Assembly (NCBI GenBank): GCA_947461015.1
Contig: CANHIR010000126.1
Coordinates: 1 to 5,587, forward strand
Reading direction: 5' to 3'
DNA: 5,587 nucleotides
Origin: Bacteroidota bacterium
GTDB lineage: Bacteria > Bacteroidota > Bacteroidia > Chitinophagales > Chitinophagaceae
This document shows positions 1 through 5,586 of this stretch, one piece after another. Numbering within the stretch: the stretch's first letter is position 1; each line of letters starts with the position of its first letter. Under the pieces are notes generated by a model, which did not search any database, was not told the DNA's origin, and worked only from the letters and a program-made list of their open reading frames with translations. The translations under genes and the position numbers were made by a program.

Positions 1-232
1 GCACCCAACAAGGATTCATGCCTTGCATACGGGCACGACGTACCAAAATGTCCTGGATGGTATTATTTAAGCAATGGCCCATGTGTAAAACACCTGTCAC
101 ATTGGGTGGAGGGATGACCACGGTATAAGCCGGCTTACTATTTGGCTCACTGTGGAAATATCCTTTTTCAATCCAATGCTGATACCATTTGTTTTCTACT
201 TCTCCTGGTATGTAATTTTTACTCAGTTCCAT
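1..232 (-). CDS. valS: Valyl-tRNA synthetase, N-terminal fragment (cut by window edge)
   Basis: Class Ia aminoacyl-tRNA synthetase that charges tRNA-Val with valine in the cytoplasm. Only the first 77 codons are present; the family is usually around 870-900 residues, so the gene runs off the left edge. Read from the ATG at 232, the protein starts [20 protein letters not shown] and reaches [13 protein letters not shown] at residues 41-53. This is the ValS form of the class I HIGH signature (HMGH, residues 50-53), which binds ATP. The stretch after it ([20 protein letters not shown]) is also typical of ValS. The ATG fits the usual start, about 40 residues before the PPPNVTG block. It is divergent from the exonuclease gene, with 86 bp between the two start codons. 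Identification is firm; nothing can be said about the editing domain or the KMSKS loop, which lie outside the window. Confidence 0.96.
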   Translation of the reverse strand, partial: MELSKNYIPGEVENKWYQHWIEKGYFHSEPNSKPAYTVVIPPPNVTGVLHMGHCLNNTIQDILVRRARMQGMNPCWV

Positions 233-260
233 GCTATTTTTCTTTACCTAAATTGAGCCA

Positions 261-268
261 CAAAAATA
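261..268 (-). promoter_or_regulatory. Candidate -7 box of the valS promoter
   Basis: Read on the minus strand this is TATTTTTG, an exact match to the Bacteroidota -7 consensus TAnnTTTG. It lies about 29 bases before the valS ATG and would give a short leader. The nearest TTTG that could act as a -33 box is at 294-297, a spacer of about 25 bp, longer than the usual 19-21. A second identical TATTTTTG lies at 294-301 on the same strand and could be the real box instead. This is inference from sequence only. Confidence 0.4.
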
Positions 269-318
269 AGGAAAAGCCACTAGCTTATTTTGACAAAAAT
301 ATCCGAACTTGGACCCCA

Positions 319-897
319 ATGGAATTTGCAGTTGTAGATATCGAAACCACGGGTGGAATGCCTCATACACATGGCATTACCGAAATTGCTATTGTCATGC
401 ACAATGGGGTGGAAGTCACGGGTAAATATGTGACACTCATTAACCCTAGACAAAAAATCCCCCCATTTATCGTAAACATGACGGGTATTAGTGACGAAAT
501 GGTGGCTTCTGCGCCTTTGTTTGAGGAAGTAGCTCCTCAGATTTTTAATTTATTAAAGGATCGCATATTTGTAGCACATAATGTAAGTTTTGATTATGGC
601 TTTGTACATTATTTATTGAATCATCATGGATATGAATGGTCCGCTCAAAAATTGTGTACCATTCGTTTAAGTAAAAAAGTTTTCCCTGGATTAGCAAAAT
701 ATGGTTTGGGTTCTTTAACACGTGATTTAGGCATTCGCATTGAAGGTCGTCACCGTGCTTGGGGTGATGCTGCAGCAACCGCTCAAGTGTTAACTATGGC
801 CATTGAAAAAGACGGTATGGATCCCATTCATACCTTATTGAATAAGAAAGAACCGCGCAAAAAAATAGTGCCCCCTAGTGAAGGAGACGCTATCTAG
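319..897 (+). CDS. DnaQ-like DEDDh 3'-5' exonuclease, single-domain form
   Basis: Predicted 192-residue exonuclease of the DnaQ/epsilon (RNase T) superfamily, which removes nucleotides from 3' ends using two metal ions. All DEDDh motifs are visible: ExoI VVDIETTG at residues 5-12 (Asp7, Glu9), ExoII AHNVSFDYGF at 86-95 (Asp92), and ExoIII RHRAWGDAAAT at 144-154 (His145, Asp150). The body (INPRQKIP, MTGISDEMV, KLCTIRLSKKVFPGL) resembles the Bacteroidota proteins in which this domain is followed by a UvrC-like GIY-YIG nuclease domain. Here the protein stops just after a basic linker (KKEPRKKIVPP), so the second domain is absent. The frame is open upstream to an ATG at 142, but that part lies antisense to valS and shows no family similarity. 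The ATG at 319 puts ExoI at the expected N-terminus. No clear Shine-Dalgarno site precedes it. Its substrate and partner are unknown; it could serve in repair or as a proofreading subunit. Confidence 0.88.
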   Translation: MEFAVVDIETTGGMPHTHGITEIAIVMHNGVEVTGKYVTLINPRQKIPPFIVNMTGISDEMVASAPLFEEVAPQIFNLLKDRIFVAHNVSFDYGFVHYLLNHHGYEWSAQKLCTIRLSKKVFPGLAKYGLGSLTRDLGIRIEGRHRAWGDAAATAQVLTMAIEKDGMDPIHTLLNKKEPRKKIVPPSEGDAI

Positions 898-909
898 TTA
901 TTTATCTTA

Positions 910-930
910 AAATATTTAATTCTAATATTT
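910..930. terminator. Weak A/T-only inverted repeat between convergent genes
   Basis: Seven bases (AAATATT) are repeated inverted after a 7-base spacer, within the 37 bp separating the exonuclease stop from the purB stop. An overlapping arrangement, TCTAA-TAT-TTAGA at 921-933, is also palindromic. The position suits a bidirectional terminator, but the stem has no G-C pairs and no clear U-tract follows, so function is doubtful. Confidence 0.2.
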
Positions 931-934
931 AGAC

Positions 935-2275
935 TTAGTATTCCGCAGTAATACCTGTGTAATTTTGCGGTGTAATTTGCTTTAATTCTTTTTTCAAAGC
1001 AGCAGTTACTTTTAATCCATCAATAAATTTGTGCATGGATTTTTTATCAATCTTGCTATTGCCTCTTGTTAAATCCTTTAATGCTTCATAAGGATTTGGA
1101 TATTTCTCACGACGTAAAATAGTTTGAATGGCTTCTGCTACTACTGCCCAATTGTTTTCAAGGTCTTCCTGAATTTTAGTTTCATTTAATATTAATTTAC
1201 CCAATCCTTTTTCTAGGGAATTGATAGCAATGGCAATATGTCCAACAGGCACCCCAATATTTCTTAAAACGGTTGAATCTGTTAAGTCTCTTTGTAAACG
1301 GCTAATTGGCAATTTGGCTGCTAAATGTTCTAATAAAGCATTTGCAATACCTAAATTCCCTTCGGCATTTTCAAAATCAATGGGGTTTACTTTATGCGGC
1401 ATGGCACTAGAACCAACCTCGCCCTTTTTTGTTTGTTGCTTAAAGTAATCCATGGAAATATAGGTCCAAATATCACGAGACAAATCAATCAAGATATTGT
1501 TTATTCTTTTTAAGTTGTCACAATGCGCAGCAAAGTTATCATAGTGTTCAATTTGCGTAGTGAATTGCATTCTTTGTAAACCCAACACGTCTTCTACAAA
1601 TTCATTGCCTAGTGAAACCCAATTCTTTTTAGGGTAGGCAATATGGTGTGCGTTAAAATTGCCAGTAGCACCACCAAATTTGGCAGCATAAGGAATGGCT
1701 GCAAACAATTCAATTTGATTGTGTAAGCGCTCCACAAATACCATGACTTCTTTACCTAAAGTAGTTGGAGAAGCGGGTTGTCCATGGGTGCGGGCTAATA
1801 AAGGAACTTTTTTCCATTGCTTTGCGAACTGGTATAATCTGTTTTGCAAATTAACCAACGCAGGTAAGGTGTTATTTTCCATAGCCTCCTTCCAGCTTAA
1901 TGGAATGGCCGTATTATTAATGTCTTGAGAGGTTAATCCAAAGTGAATCCATTCTTTCAATTCACTTGCTTTATGTGCGTCTAAAATTTCTTTTAAAAAA
2001 TATTCTACCGCTTTTACATCATGATTGGTAGTGGCCTCAATTGTCTTAATTTTTTGAGCATCTTCCTCCGAAAAATTATCTACCACTGCCAACAACGCTT
2101 TTTTTAATGCAGGGGTTACTTTAAAAAACTTTTTATCTGCTAGAAATAAAAAGTAATGCACTTCTACTAATACTCGGTACTTAATTAAGCCAAATTCAGA
2201 AAAATAGCCGCTTAAATGAGCAGTTTGTTTATGGTAACGACCGTCAATAGGGGAGATAGCGCTAAGTTGTGACAT
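935..2275 (-). CDS. purB: Adenylosuccinate lyase
   Basis: Fumarase/aspartase-superfamily lyase that cuts fumarate from SAICAR in IMP synthesis and from adenylosuccinate in AMP synthesis. It is cytoplasmic and homotetrameric in the family. The 446-residue product matches the length of the E. coli-type enzyme (456). Visible motifs are the N-terminal SPIDGRY at residues 8-14, TNHDVKAVEYFLKE at 83-96, TSQDINNT at 115-122, ARTHGQPASPTT at 161-172 with the presumed general acid His164, and the signature loop GSSAMPHKVNPIDFENAEGN at 288-307. The catalytic Ser is in the Ser289-Ser290 pair and Lys295 lies in the loop. HKVNPIDFEN marks the PurB subfamily rather than argininosuccinate lyase or fumarase. 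The frame is open upstream to 2416, but that extension overlaps mqnA and has no family match, so the ATG at 2275 (MSQLSAISPIDGRY) is chosen. It is divergent from mqnA across 53 bp and convergent with the exonuclease gene. Confidence 0.97.
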   Translation of the reverse strand: MSQLSAISPIDGRYHKQTAHLSGYFSEFGLIKYRVLVEVHYFLFLADKKFFKVTPALKKALLAVVDNFSEEDAQKIKTIEATTNHDVKAVEYFLKEILDAHKASELKEWIHFGLTSQDINNTAIPLSWKEAMENNTLPALVNLQNRLYQFAKQWKKVPLLARTHGQPASPTTLGKEVMVFVERLHNQIELFAAIPYAAKFGGATGNFNAHHIAYPKKNWVSLGNEFVEDVLGLQRMQFTTQIEHYDNFAAHCDNLKRINNILIDLSRDIWTYISMDYFKQQTKKGEVGSSAMPHKVNPIDFENAEGNLGIANALLEHLAAKLPISRLQRDLTDSTVLRNIGVPVGHIAIAINSLEKGLGKLILNETKIQEDLENNWAVVAEAIQTILRREKYPNPYEALKDLTRGNSKIDKKSMHKFIDGLKVTAALKKELKQITPQNYTGITAEY

Positions 2276-2279
2276 ATTG

Positions 2280-2294
2280 ATTGTTTTAAACAAT
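2280..2294. repeat. Perfect 15-bp inverted repeat in the purB leader
   Basis: ATTGTTT and AAACAAT flank a single central base. The repeat lies 4 bp before the purB start codon on one side and inside the proposed mqnA promoter spacer on the other. It overlaps the proposed -33 TTG of mqnA at 2281-2283. It could be an operator for a dimeric regulator, a weak hairpin in the purB leader, or chance in A/T-rich DNA. I do not recognise it as a known operator. Confidence 0.3.
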
Positions 2295-2312
2295 TGGTTT
2301 TTGATATCTTTG
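2281..2312 (+). promoter_or_regulatory. Candidate mqnA promoter (TTG - 21 bp - TATCTTTG)
   Basis: TATCTTTG at 2305-2312 matches the Bacteroidota -7 consensus TAnnTTTG exactly, and TTG at 2281-2283 lies 21 bp upstream as a -33 element. Transcription would begin near 2319, leaving a leader of only about 10 bases before the TTG start codon of mqnA at 2329. The -7 box shares a 12-bp palindrome (2308-2319) with the opposing purB -7 box. Confidence 0.55.
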
Positions 2313-2314
2313 CG

Positions 2315-2322
2315 CAAAGTTA
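2315..2322 (-). promoter_or_regulatory. Candidate -7 box of the purB promoter
   Basis: On the minus strand this reads TAACTTTG, an exact match to the Bacteroidota consensus TAnnTTTG. Transcription would begin near 2308 and give a leader of about 33 bases before the purB ATG at 2275. No good -33 TTG is seen at the usual distance. The predicted start site falls inside the opposing mqnA -7 box, and the mqnA start site falls inside this one. Confidence 0.5.
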
Positions 2323-2328
2323 ATTCAA

Positions 2329-3069
2329 TTGGAGAGAAAGTGGCGCATTGGGGCGGTAAGTTATTTAAACACCCGTCCATTATTATTGGGTTTAGAGCAG
2401 TCTGGCTTAATGTCACAGATTGAATTAGTGAAAGCCTACCCAGCTAAAATTGCCCAGGATTTAATGGATGGCACCATTGACATGGGGCTTGTTCCCGTGG
2501 CGGTGATCCCATTGTTAAAAGAAGCACATATGGCTTCCAATTATTGCATAGGAGCCGAAGGGGATGTAGCTAGTGTTTGTATTTTTAGCCAAGTACCCAT
2601 GGAGGAAATAGATAAAGTTTACCTAGATTATCAAAGCAGAACTTCAGTGCAATTGGCACGCATTTTACTTAAGCATTTTTGGAAAAAAGAAGTGATGTTT
2701 TTAAAGGCCGAAGAAGGATATATTCCACAAATTAATGGTAATACTGCGGGCGTTATTATCGGCGATCGTGCTTTGGCGGCAAGGAATCAGTTCCCTTTTA
2801 TTTATGATTTAGCAGGGGCTTGGAAGCAACATACAGGATTGCCTTTTGTGTTTGCTACCTGGATTGCCAATAAACCCATTCCTTCGGAATTCATGGAGGC
2901 ATTTGATAAAGCCAATGGATATGGTTTAATGCATTTGGAGGAAGTAATTGCTGGGATACCTAGCTCAGAACAAGTGTATGATTTGAATAAATATTACACG
3001 GAAAATATAAGTTATACTTTTACTCCTGAGAAAAAAGCGGGCATGCAATTATTTTTAGAATCGCTTTAA
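2329..3069 (+). CDS. mqnA: Chorismate dehydratase (menaquinone synthesis, futalosine pathway)
   Basis: MqnA dehydrates chorismate to 3-[(1-carboxyvinyl)oxy]benzoate, the first step of the futalosine route to menaquinone. It has a periplasmic-binding-protein-like two-lobe fold but is cytoplasmic, and there is no signal peptide here. The 246 residues include the family N-terminus IGAVSYLNTRPL (7-18), MGLVPVAVIPLL (52-63), SRTSVQLARILL (103-114), IIGDRAL (143-149) and DLAGAWKQHTGLPFVFATW (160-178), a MqnA hallmark. The start codon is TTG at 2329: an in-frame TGA lies at 2302-2304, no ATG or GTG occurs between them, and the first in-frame ATG inside the gene (codon 28) would delete the conserved SYLNTRPL. 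An ATT at 2323 is a less likely alternative. It is divergent from purB, and its last 15 bases overlap the 3' end of the flippase gene. Other mqn genes are not in the window. Confidence 0.94.
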   Translation: MERKWRIGAVSYLNTRPLLLGLEQSGLMSQIELVKAYPAKIAQDLMDGTIDMGLVPVAVIPLLKEAHMASNYCIGAEGDVASVCIFSQVPMEEIDKVYLDYQSRTSVQLARILLKHFWKKEVMFLKAEEGYIPQINGNTAGVIIGDRALAARNQFPFIYDLAGAWKQHTGLPFVFATWIANKPIPSEFMEAFDKANGYGLMHLEEVIAGIPSSEQVYDLNKYYTENISYTFTPEKKAGMQLFLESL

Positions 3070-4575
3070 GATTTTGATATTTTTCTTTTCTAAGAAATCA
3101 AAAAACATATTAGTAAGTTCAGGTGCTGGTTTAATCCAATACACCATTGCGTAAAATACAACTAAGTATATAAGGCTTCTTATTAATCCATCCAATACAA
3201 ATCCATTAAGATGAGGGATTAGGTTAATTAAGAAAAGCATTGTTCCAAAAGCCAAAAGCAGTAAAAGATGTTTAAACTGATAAGGTTGAAATTTAAATTT
3301 CTTAAATAAGAAAATATAACGAATTAAATTAAAAATCAACAAAGTGCCTAAATTTGAAATTGCGAGACCAGTAAGTCCAAAATGGTTTATTAGAATAAAG
3401 TTTAAAGGGATGGCTGTGACAATGAAAATAAGATTTGATATAAAATCAAATTTCCAATAATTAGAAGTACCTATGATAGCACCGTTCATGCCGGTGCTCA
3501 TGTCAATTAATTTGCCTAAGCCTAGTATTAAAAACAAATTAAATAGGGGGCTAAAGTCGGATGCATTTTTATGACTCACTAAATTCATAAATTCAATTAA
3601 GTTATTCATATTTAGCAAAATAAGTCCGTATAAAAAGCAGGCAAGCAACATTAAATTAGAAACGCTCTTGGTATAAATATCATTGATATTTTTGTAGTTC
3701 TTAACTCTCCAGGATTCAGAAAGGACCGGTACGCTTATGGATAAGATACTGCGTTGTGGTATTTCAATTATGGTTGCTAAGTAAACAGCAATGGTAAAGA
3801 TACCTGCATCGCTTAGTCCTTTAAGTCCAACTATTAAGAAAGTATCGTTGGTTTTGGCAAGAATATTAAAAAATTGACCAGCAAATAAGAACAAGGAAAA
3901 ATTAATGATGCGTCCTTTTAGTCTTTTGGTAACGGAACTAAAAGAAATAAGATTAAAGCTCCATTCTCCTGATTTTACTAAAGTGATTCCCAAAATGACA
4001 ACAGGTAATAAATATGTAAAACTAAATAGTATAATAAAAGTTTTAAAATCTACATAGCCTAACCCATATAAAAGAATCAATGCACTATTTAAAATTCTTA
4101 CTAAGGTTTCTTTAATAAAATTAGTGACTACTGTTTTCTTGATGGTCCAAGAAAAGGCTTCCATCCAACTAAACACCATAAACAGTAAAGTGAATGGGTA
4201 TATCACATTAAAGTGCTCTACCAGGGAAGGTGACTTACCTAATTTTCGTAAAATAAATTCTTTATTGTAAAATCCTAATATAAGTAGCAATGCAAAGCCA
4301 GTTATCCCAATCGCAAATGTGATGATAGGCAAGTCATTTTTTTTAACAGAAAGGTAGTTTTGATAATAAGGCCCAAATTTGTTGATAATGGGAATGGTAC
4401 CAAAAGTACATAAAGTAGCAAGGGTTAATCCAGTATCTAAAATGGCCCTGGTTAAACCAATTTGTTCGGTATTGAGGAAATAGGGGAATAAAACCAGCAT
4501 ATTAAAGGCGCCAATAATAAATCCAATGAATATAAATACACTAGATTTTGAGCCTTGTTTTTGAATTATTCCCAT
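3055..4575 (-). CDS. Wzx-like oligosaccharide flippase (MOP superfamily)
   Basis: Integral inner-membrane protein of 506 residues with about 14 hydrophobic segments, at roughly 12-33, 42-63, 83-103, 121-141, 153-172, 176-200, 224-244, 255-273, 304-324, 343-360, 376-396, 400-422, 434-453 and 461-480. Length, segment number and the N-terminus (MGIIQKQG, then FPYFLNTEQIGLTRAILD at 30-47) fit the polysaccharide biosynthesis/oligosaccharide flippase family. TGMNGAIIGTSNYWKFDF (361-378) is a stretch typical of Bacteroidota members. By family, it would move lipid-linked sugar units across the membrane for O-antigen, capsule or exopolysaccharide; the substrate cannot be told. The ATG at 4575 gives the family's usual N-terminus. 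No Shine-Dalgarno site is seen. It is divergent from the DUF268 gene, which is likely part of the same surface-sugar locus, and overlaps mqnA tail to tail. A MurJ-like lipid II role is less likely on sequence appearance. Confidence 0.88.
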   Translation of the reverse strand: MGIIQKQGSKSSVFIFIGFIIGAFNMLVLFPYFLNTEQIGLTRAILDTGLTLATLCTFGTIPIINKFGPYYQNYLSVKKNDLPIITFAIGITGFALLLILGFYNKEFILRKLGKSPSLVEHFNVIYPFTLLFMVFSWMEAFSWTIKKTVVTNFIKETLVRILNSALILLYGLGYVDFKTFIILFSFTYLLPVVILGITLVKSGEWSFNLISFSSVTKRLKGRIINFSLFLFAGQFFNILAKTNDTFLIVGLKGLSDAGIFTIAVYLATIIEIPQRSILSISVPVLSESWRVKNYKNINDIYTKSVSNLMLLACFLYGLILLNMNNLIEFMNLVSHKNASDFSPLFNLFLILGLGKLIDMSTGMNGAIIGTSNYWKFDFISNLIFIVTAIPLNFILINHFGLTGLAISNLGTLLIFNLIRYIFLFKKFKFQPYQFKHLLLLLAFGTMLFLINLIPHLNGFVLDGLIRSLIYLVVFYAMVYWIKPAPELTNMFFDFLEKKNIKILKRF

Positions 4576-4682
4576 TTGATTTTATTAATCGTCTAAAATT
4601 ATTGAAATTTTTTTATATCTAAGGTTCTTTAAAGTAGTATTCAGTCCATTTTTAGGTTAATTTCGATAGATAATTGATTTCT

Positions 4683-5462
4683 ATGTTCAAGAGAATAGAA
4701 GAGGTTTTGCAGAGTGTTGGGTTGGATATTGTTAAAGTTGTAAAGAATTTAACCGATCTGCCAAATTATTTTAGAAAGTATAAAAAATTGAAGGCCCAAA
4801 AAGGGAAGGATAATTTATTTCCCTTTGGCAAATGGTATCCTAAGTTAAGAGAGTGGAAAGAGCAGGGGGGTGTGGCTAGTGGACATTATTTTCACCAGGA
4901 CTTATTTGTGGCTCAACAAATATTTAAAAACAATCCACAAAGACATATTGATATTGGTTCTTTGGTGGATGGTTTTGTAGCACATGTCGCCGCCTTTAGA
5001 TCAATTGAGGTTTGGGACATAAGGGCCATTGAAGCTAAAGTGCACAATATGCATTTTTATCAAGCCGATTTAATGCAATTGCCTGCTGAATTAATAGCGT
5101 CCACCGATTCTATTAGTTCCCTTCATGCTATTGAACATTTTGGTTTGGGACGTTATGGCGACCCCATTGATTATTTTGGGTATAAAAAAGCGATTGAGAA
5201 CATCCATGCCATTTTAAAAGACAAGGGAAGATTTTATTTTTCTGTACCCATTGGTCCTCAGAGAATAGAATACAATGCACACCGCGTATTTTCATTAAGT
5301 TACTTATTTGAATACCTTTCCACTTATTTTGACATTGAACACTTGTCTATTGTGGATGATAAGGGAAATTTTCACAAACATGTAAGTATTACAGAGGATA
5401 TGATTTCCTCCAACTTTAACTGTCAATATGGGTGCGGTATTTTTGAATTGATCAAGAAGTAG
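4683..5462 (+). CDS. DUF268-family methyltransferase-like protein
   Basis: A 259-residue protein with features of DUF268, a poorly characterised family that looks like a divergent class I SAM-dependent methyltransferase. Visible blocks are GHYFHQDLFVAQQIF at 67-81, HIDIGSLVDGFVAHVAAF at 88-105 (equivalent to the SAM-binding motif I but without GxGxG), VWDIR at 110-114 (acidic residue at the end of strand 2), YQADLMQLP at 126-134, LHAIEHFGLGRYGDPID at 147-163 (the strongest family signature), a helix ending in LKDKGRFYFSVPIG at 178-191, and NAHRVFS at 198-204. There is no signal peptide or membrane segment, so it is probably cytoplasmic. A TTG at 4674 could add three residues, but the ATG at 4683 is preferred. 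It lies beside a flippase and a probable glycosyltransferase, which suggests methylation of a sugar or sugar precursor for surface polysaccharide; that role is inferred. The family call is from recognised motifs and was not searched. Confidence 0.8.
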   Translation: MFKRIEEVLQSVGLDIVKVVKNLTDLPNYFRKYKKLKAQKGKDNLFPFGKWYPKLREWKEQGGVASGHYFHQDLFVAQQIFKNNPQRHIDIGSLVDGFVAHVAAFRSIEVWDIRAIEAKVHNMHFYQADLMQLPAELIASTDSISSLHAIEHFGLGRYGDPIDYFGYKKAIENIHAILKDKGRFYFSVPIGPQRIEYNAHRVFSLSYLFEYLSTYFDIEHLSIVDDKGNFHKHVSITEDMISSNFNCQYGCGIFELIKK

Positions 5463-5469
5463 TCAACAA

Positions 5470-5586
5470 TTAAATTCCTAGTATTTTTTGGTAATTGGCG
5501 GTAAAAGTTGGCATGCTATAATTATTCGCTACCATTTCCTTTCCATTTTCACTCAATGCAGTAAGCTGCACTAATTGCATGCTTGC
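5470..5586 (-). CDS. Probable GT4-type glycosyltransferase, C-terminal fragment (cut by window edge)
   Basis: The last 38 codons of a gene entering from the right edge, ending in TAA at 5472-5470. The pattern LTALSENGKEMVANNYSM followed by ANYQKILGI resembles the end of group 1 (GT4) glycosyltransferases, where an NGR/NGK-x-x-V...x-YS-W/M stretch precedes a final helix with Y-x-x-I-L. The frame is open to the window edge, while the neighbouring frame hits a stop. It is convergent with the DUF268 gene, with only 7 bp between stop codons. If correct, it supports a surface-polysaccharide locus on the right. The call rests on a short tail and could be wrong. Confidence 0.6.
   Translation of the reverse strand, partial: ASMQLVQLTALSENGKEMVANNYSMPTFTANYQKILGI

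Noticed and set aside
286..292. TTATTTTG-like element as a promoter for the exonuclease gene
   Set aside because: It is one base short of TAnnTTTG and has no TTG at the usual distance upstream; support is too weak to list.
142..318. N-terminal extension of the exonuclease reading frame with a hydrophobic stretch (CFLLLLVC), resembling a signal peptide
   Set aside because: Most of it lies antisense to the valS start region, and the DEDDh domain begins right at the ATG at 319. The hydrophobic run is a by-product of the reverse complement of valS codons.
545..778. Minus-strand open frame of 77 codons
   Set aside because: It lies fully inside the exonuclease gene, antisense to its conserved ExoII and ExoIII motifs, and is best explained as a shadow.
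1221..1928. Two plus-strand open frames (1221-1448 and 1719-1928)
   Set aside because: Both are antisense to conserved purB motifs (signature loop and HGQPASPTT region) and show no protein-like features of their own.
2276..2416. 47-residue N-terminal extension of purB
   Set aside because: It runs antisense through the start of mqnA, has no family similarity, and would begin upstream of the predicted promoter. MSQLSAISPIDGRY at 2275 is the normal PurB start.
3071..3106. Possible hairpin (TTTCTT-ttct-AAGAAA with outer TTGA/TCAA) just after the mqnA stop
   Set aside because: It is followed by an A-run rather than a T-run in the mqnA direction, has a bulge, and lies within the flippase coding sequence, so it does not look like a terminator for mqnA.
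4658..4665. TAATTTCG as a -7 box for the DUF268 gene
   Set aside because: It has one mismatch in the key TTTG and no convincing -33 element; the A/T-rich 4576-4682 interval must hold promoters for both genes, but I cannot place them.
5511..5583. Two GCATGC palindromes (5511-5516 and 5578-5583)
   Set aside because: Both lie in the glycosyltransferase coding tail, and a 6-bp palindrome repeated twice is unremarkable.
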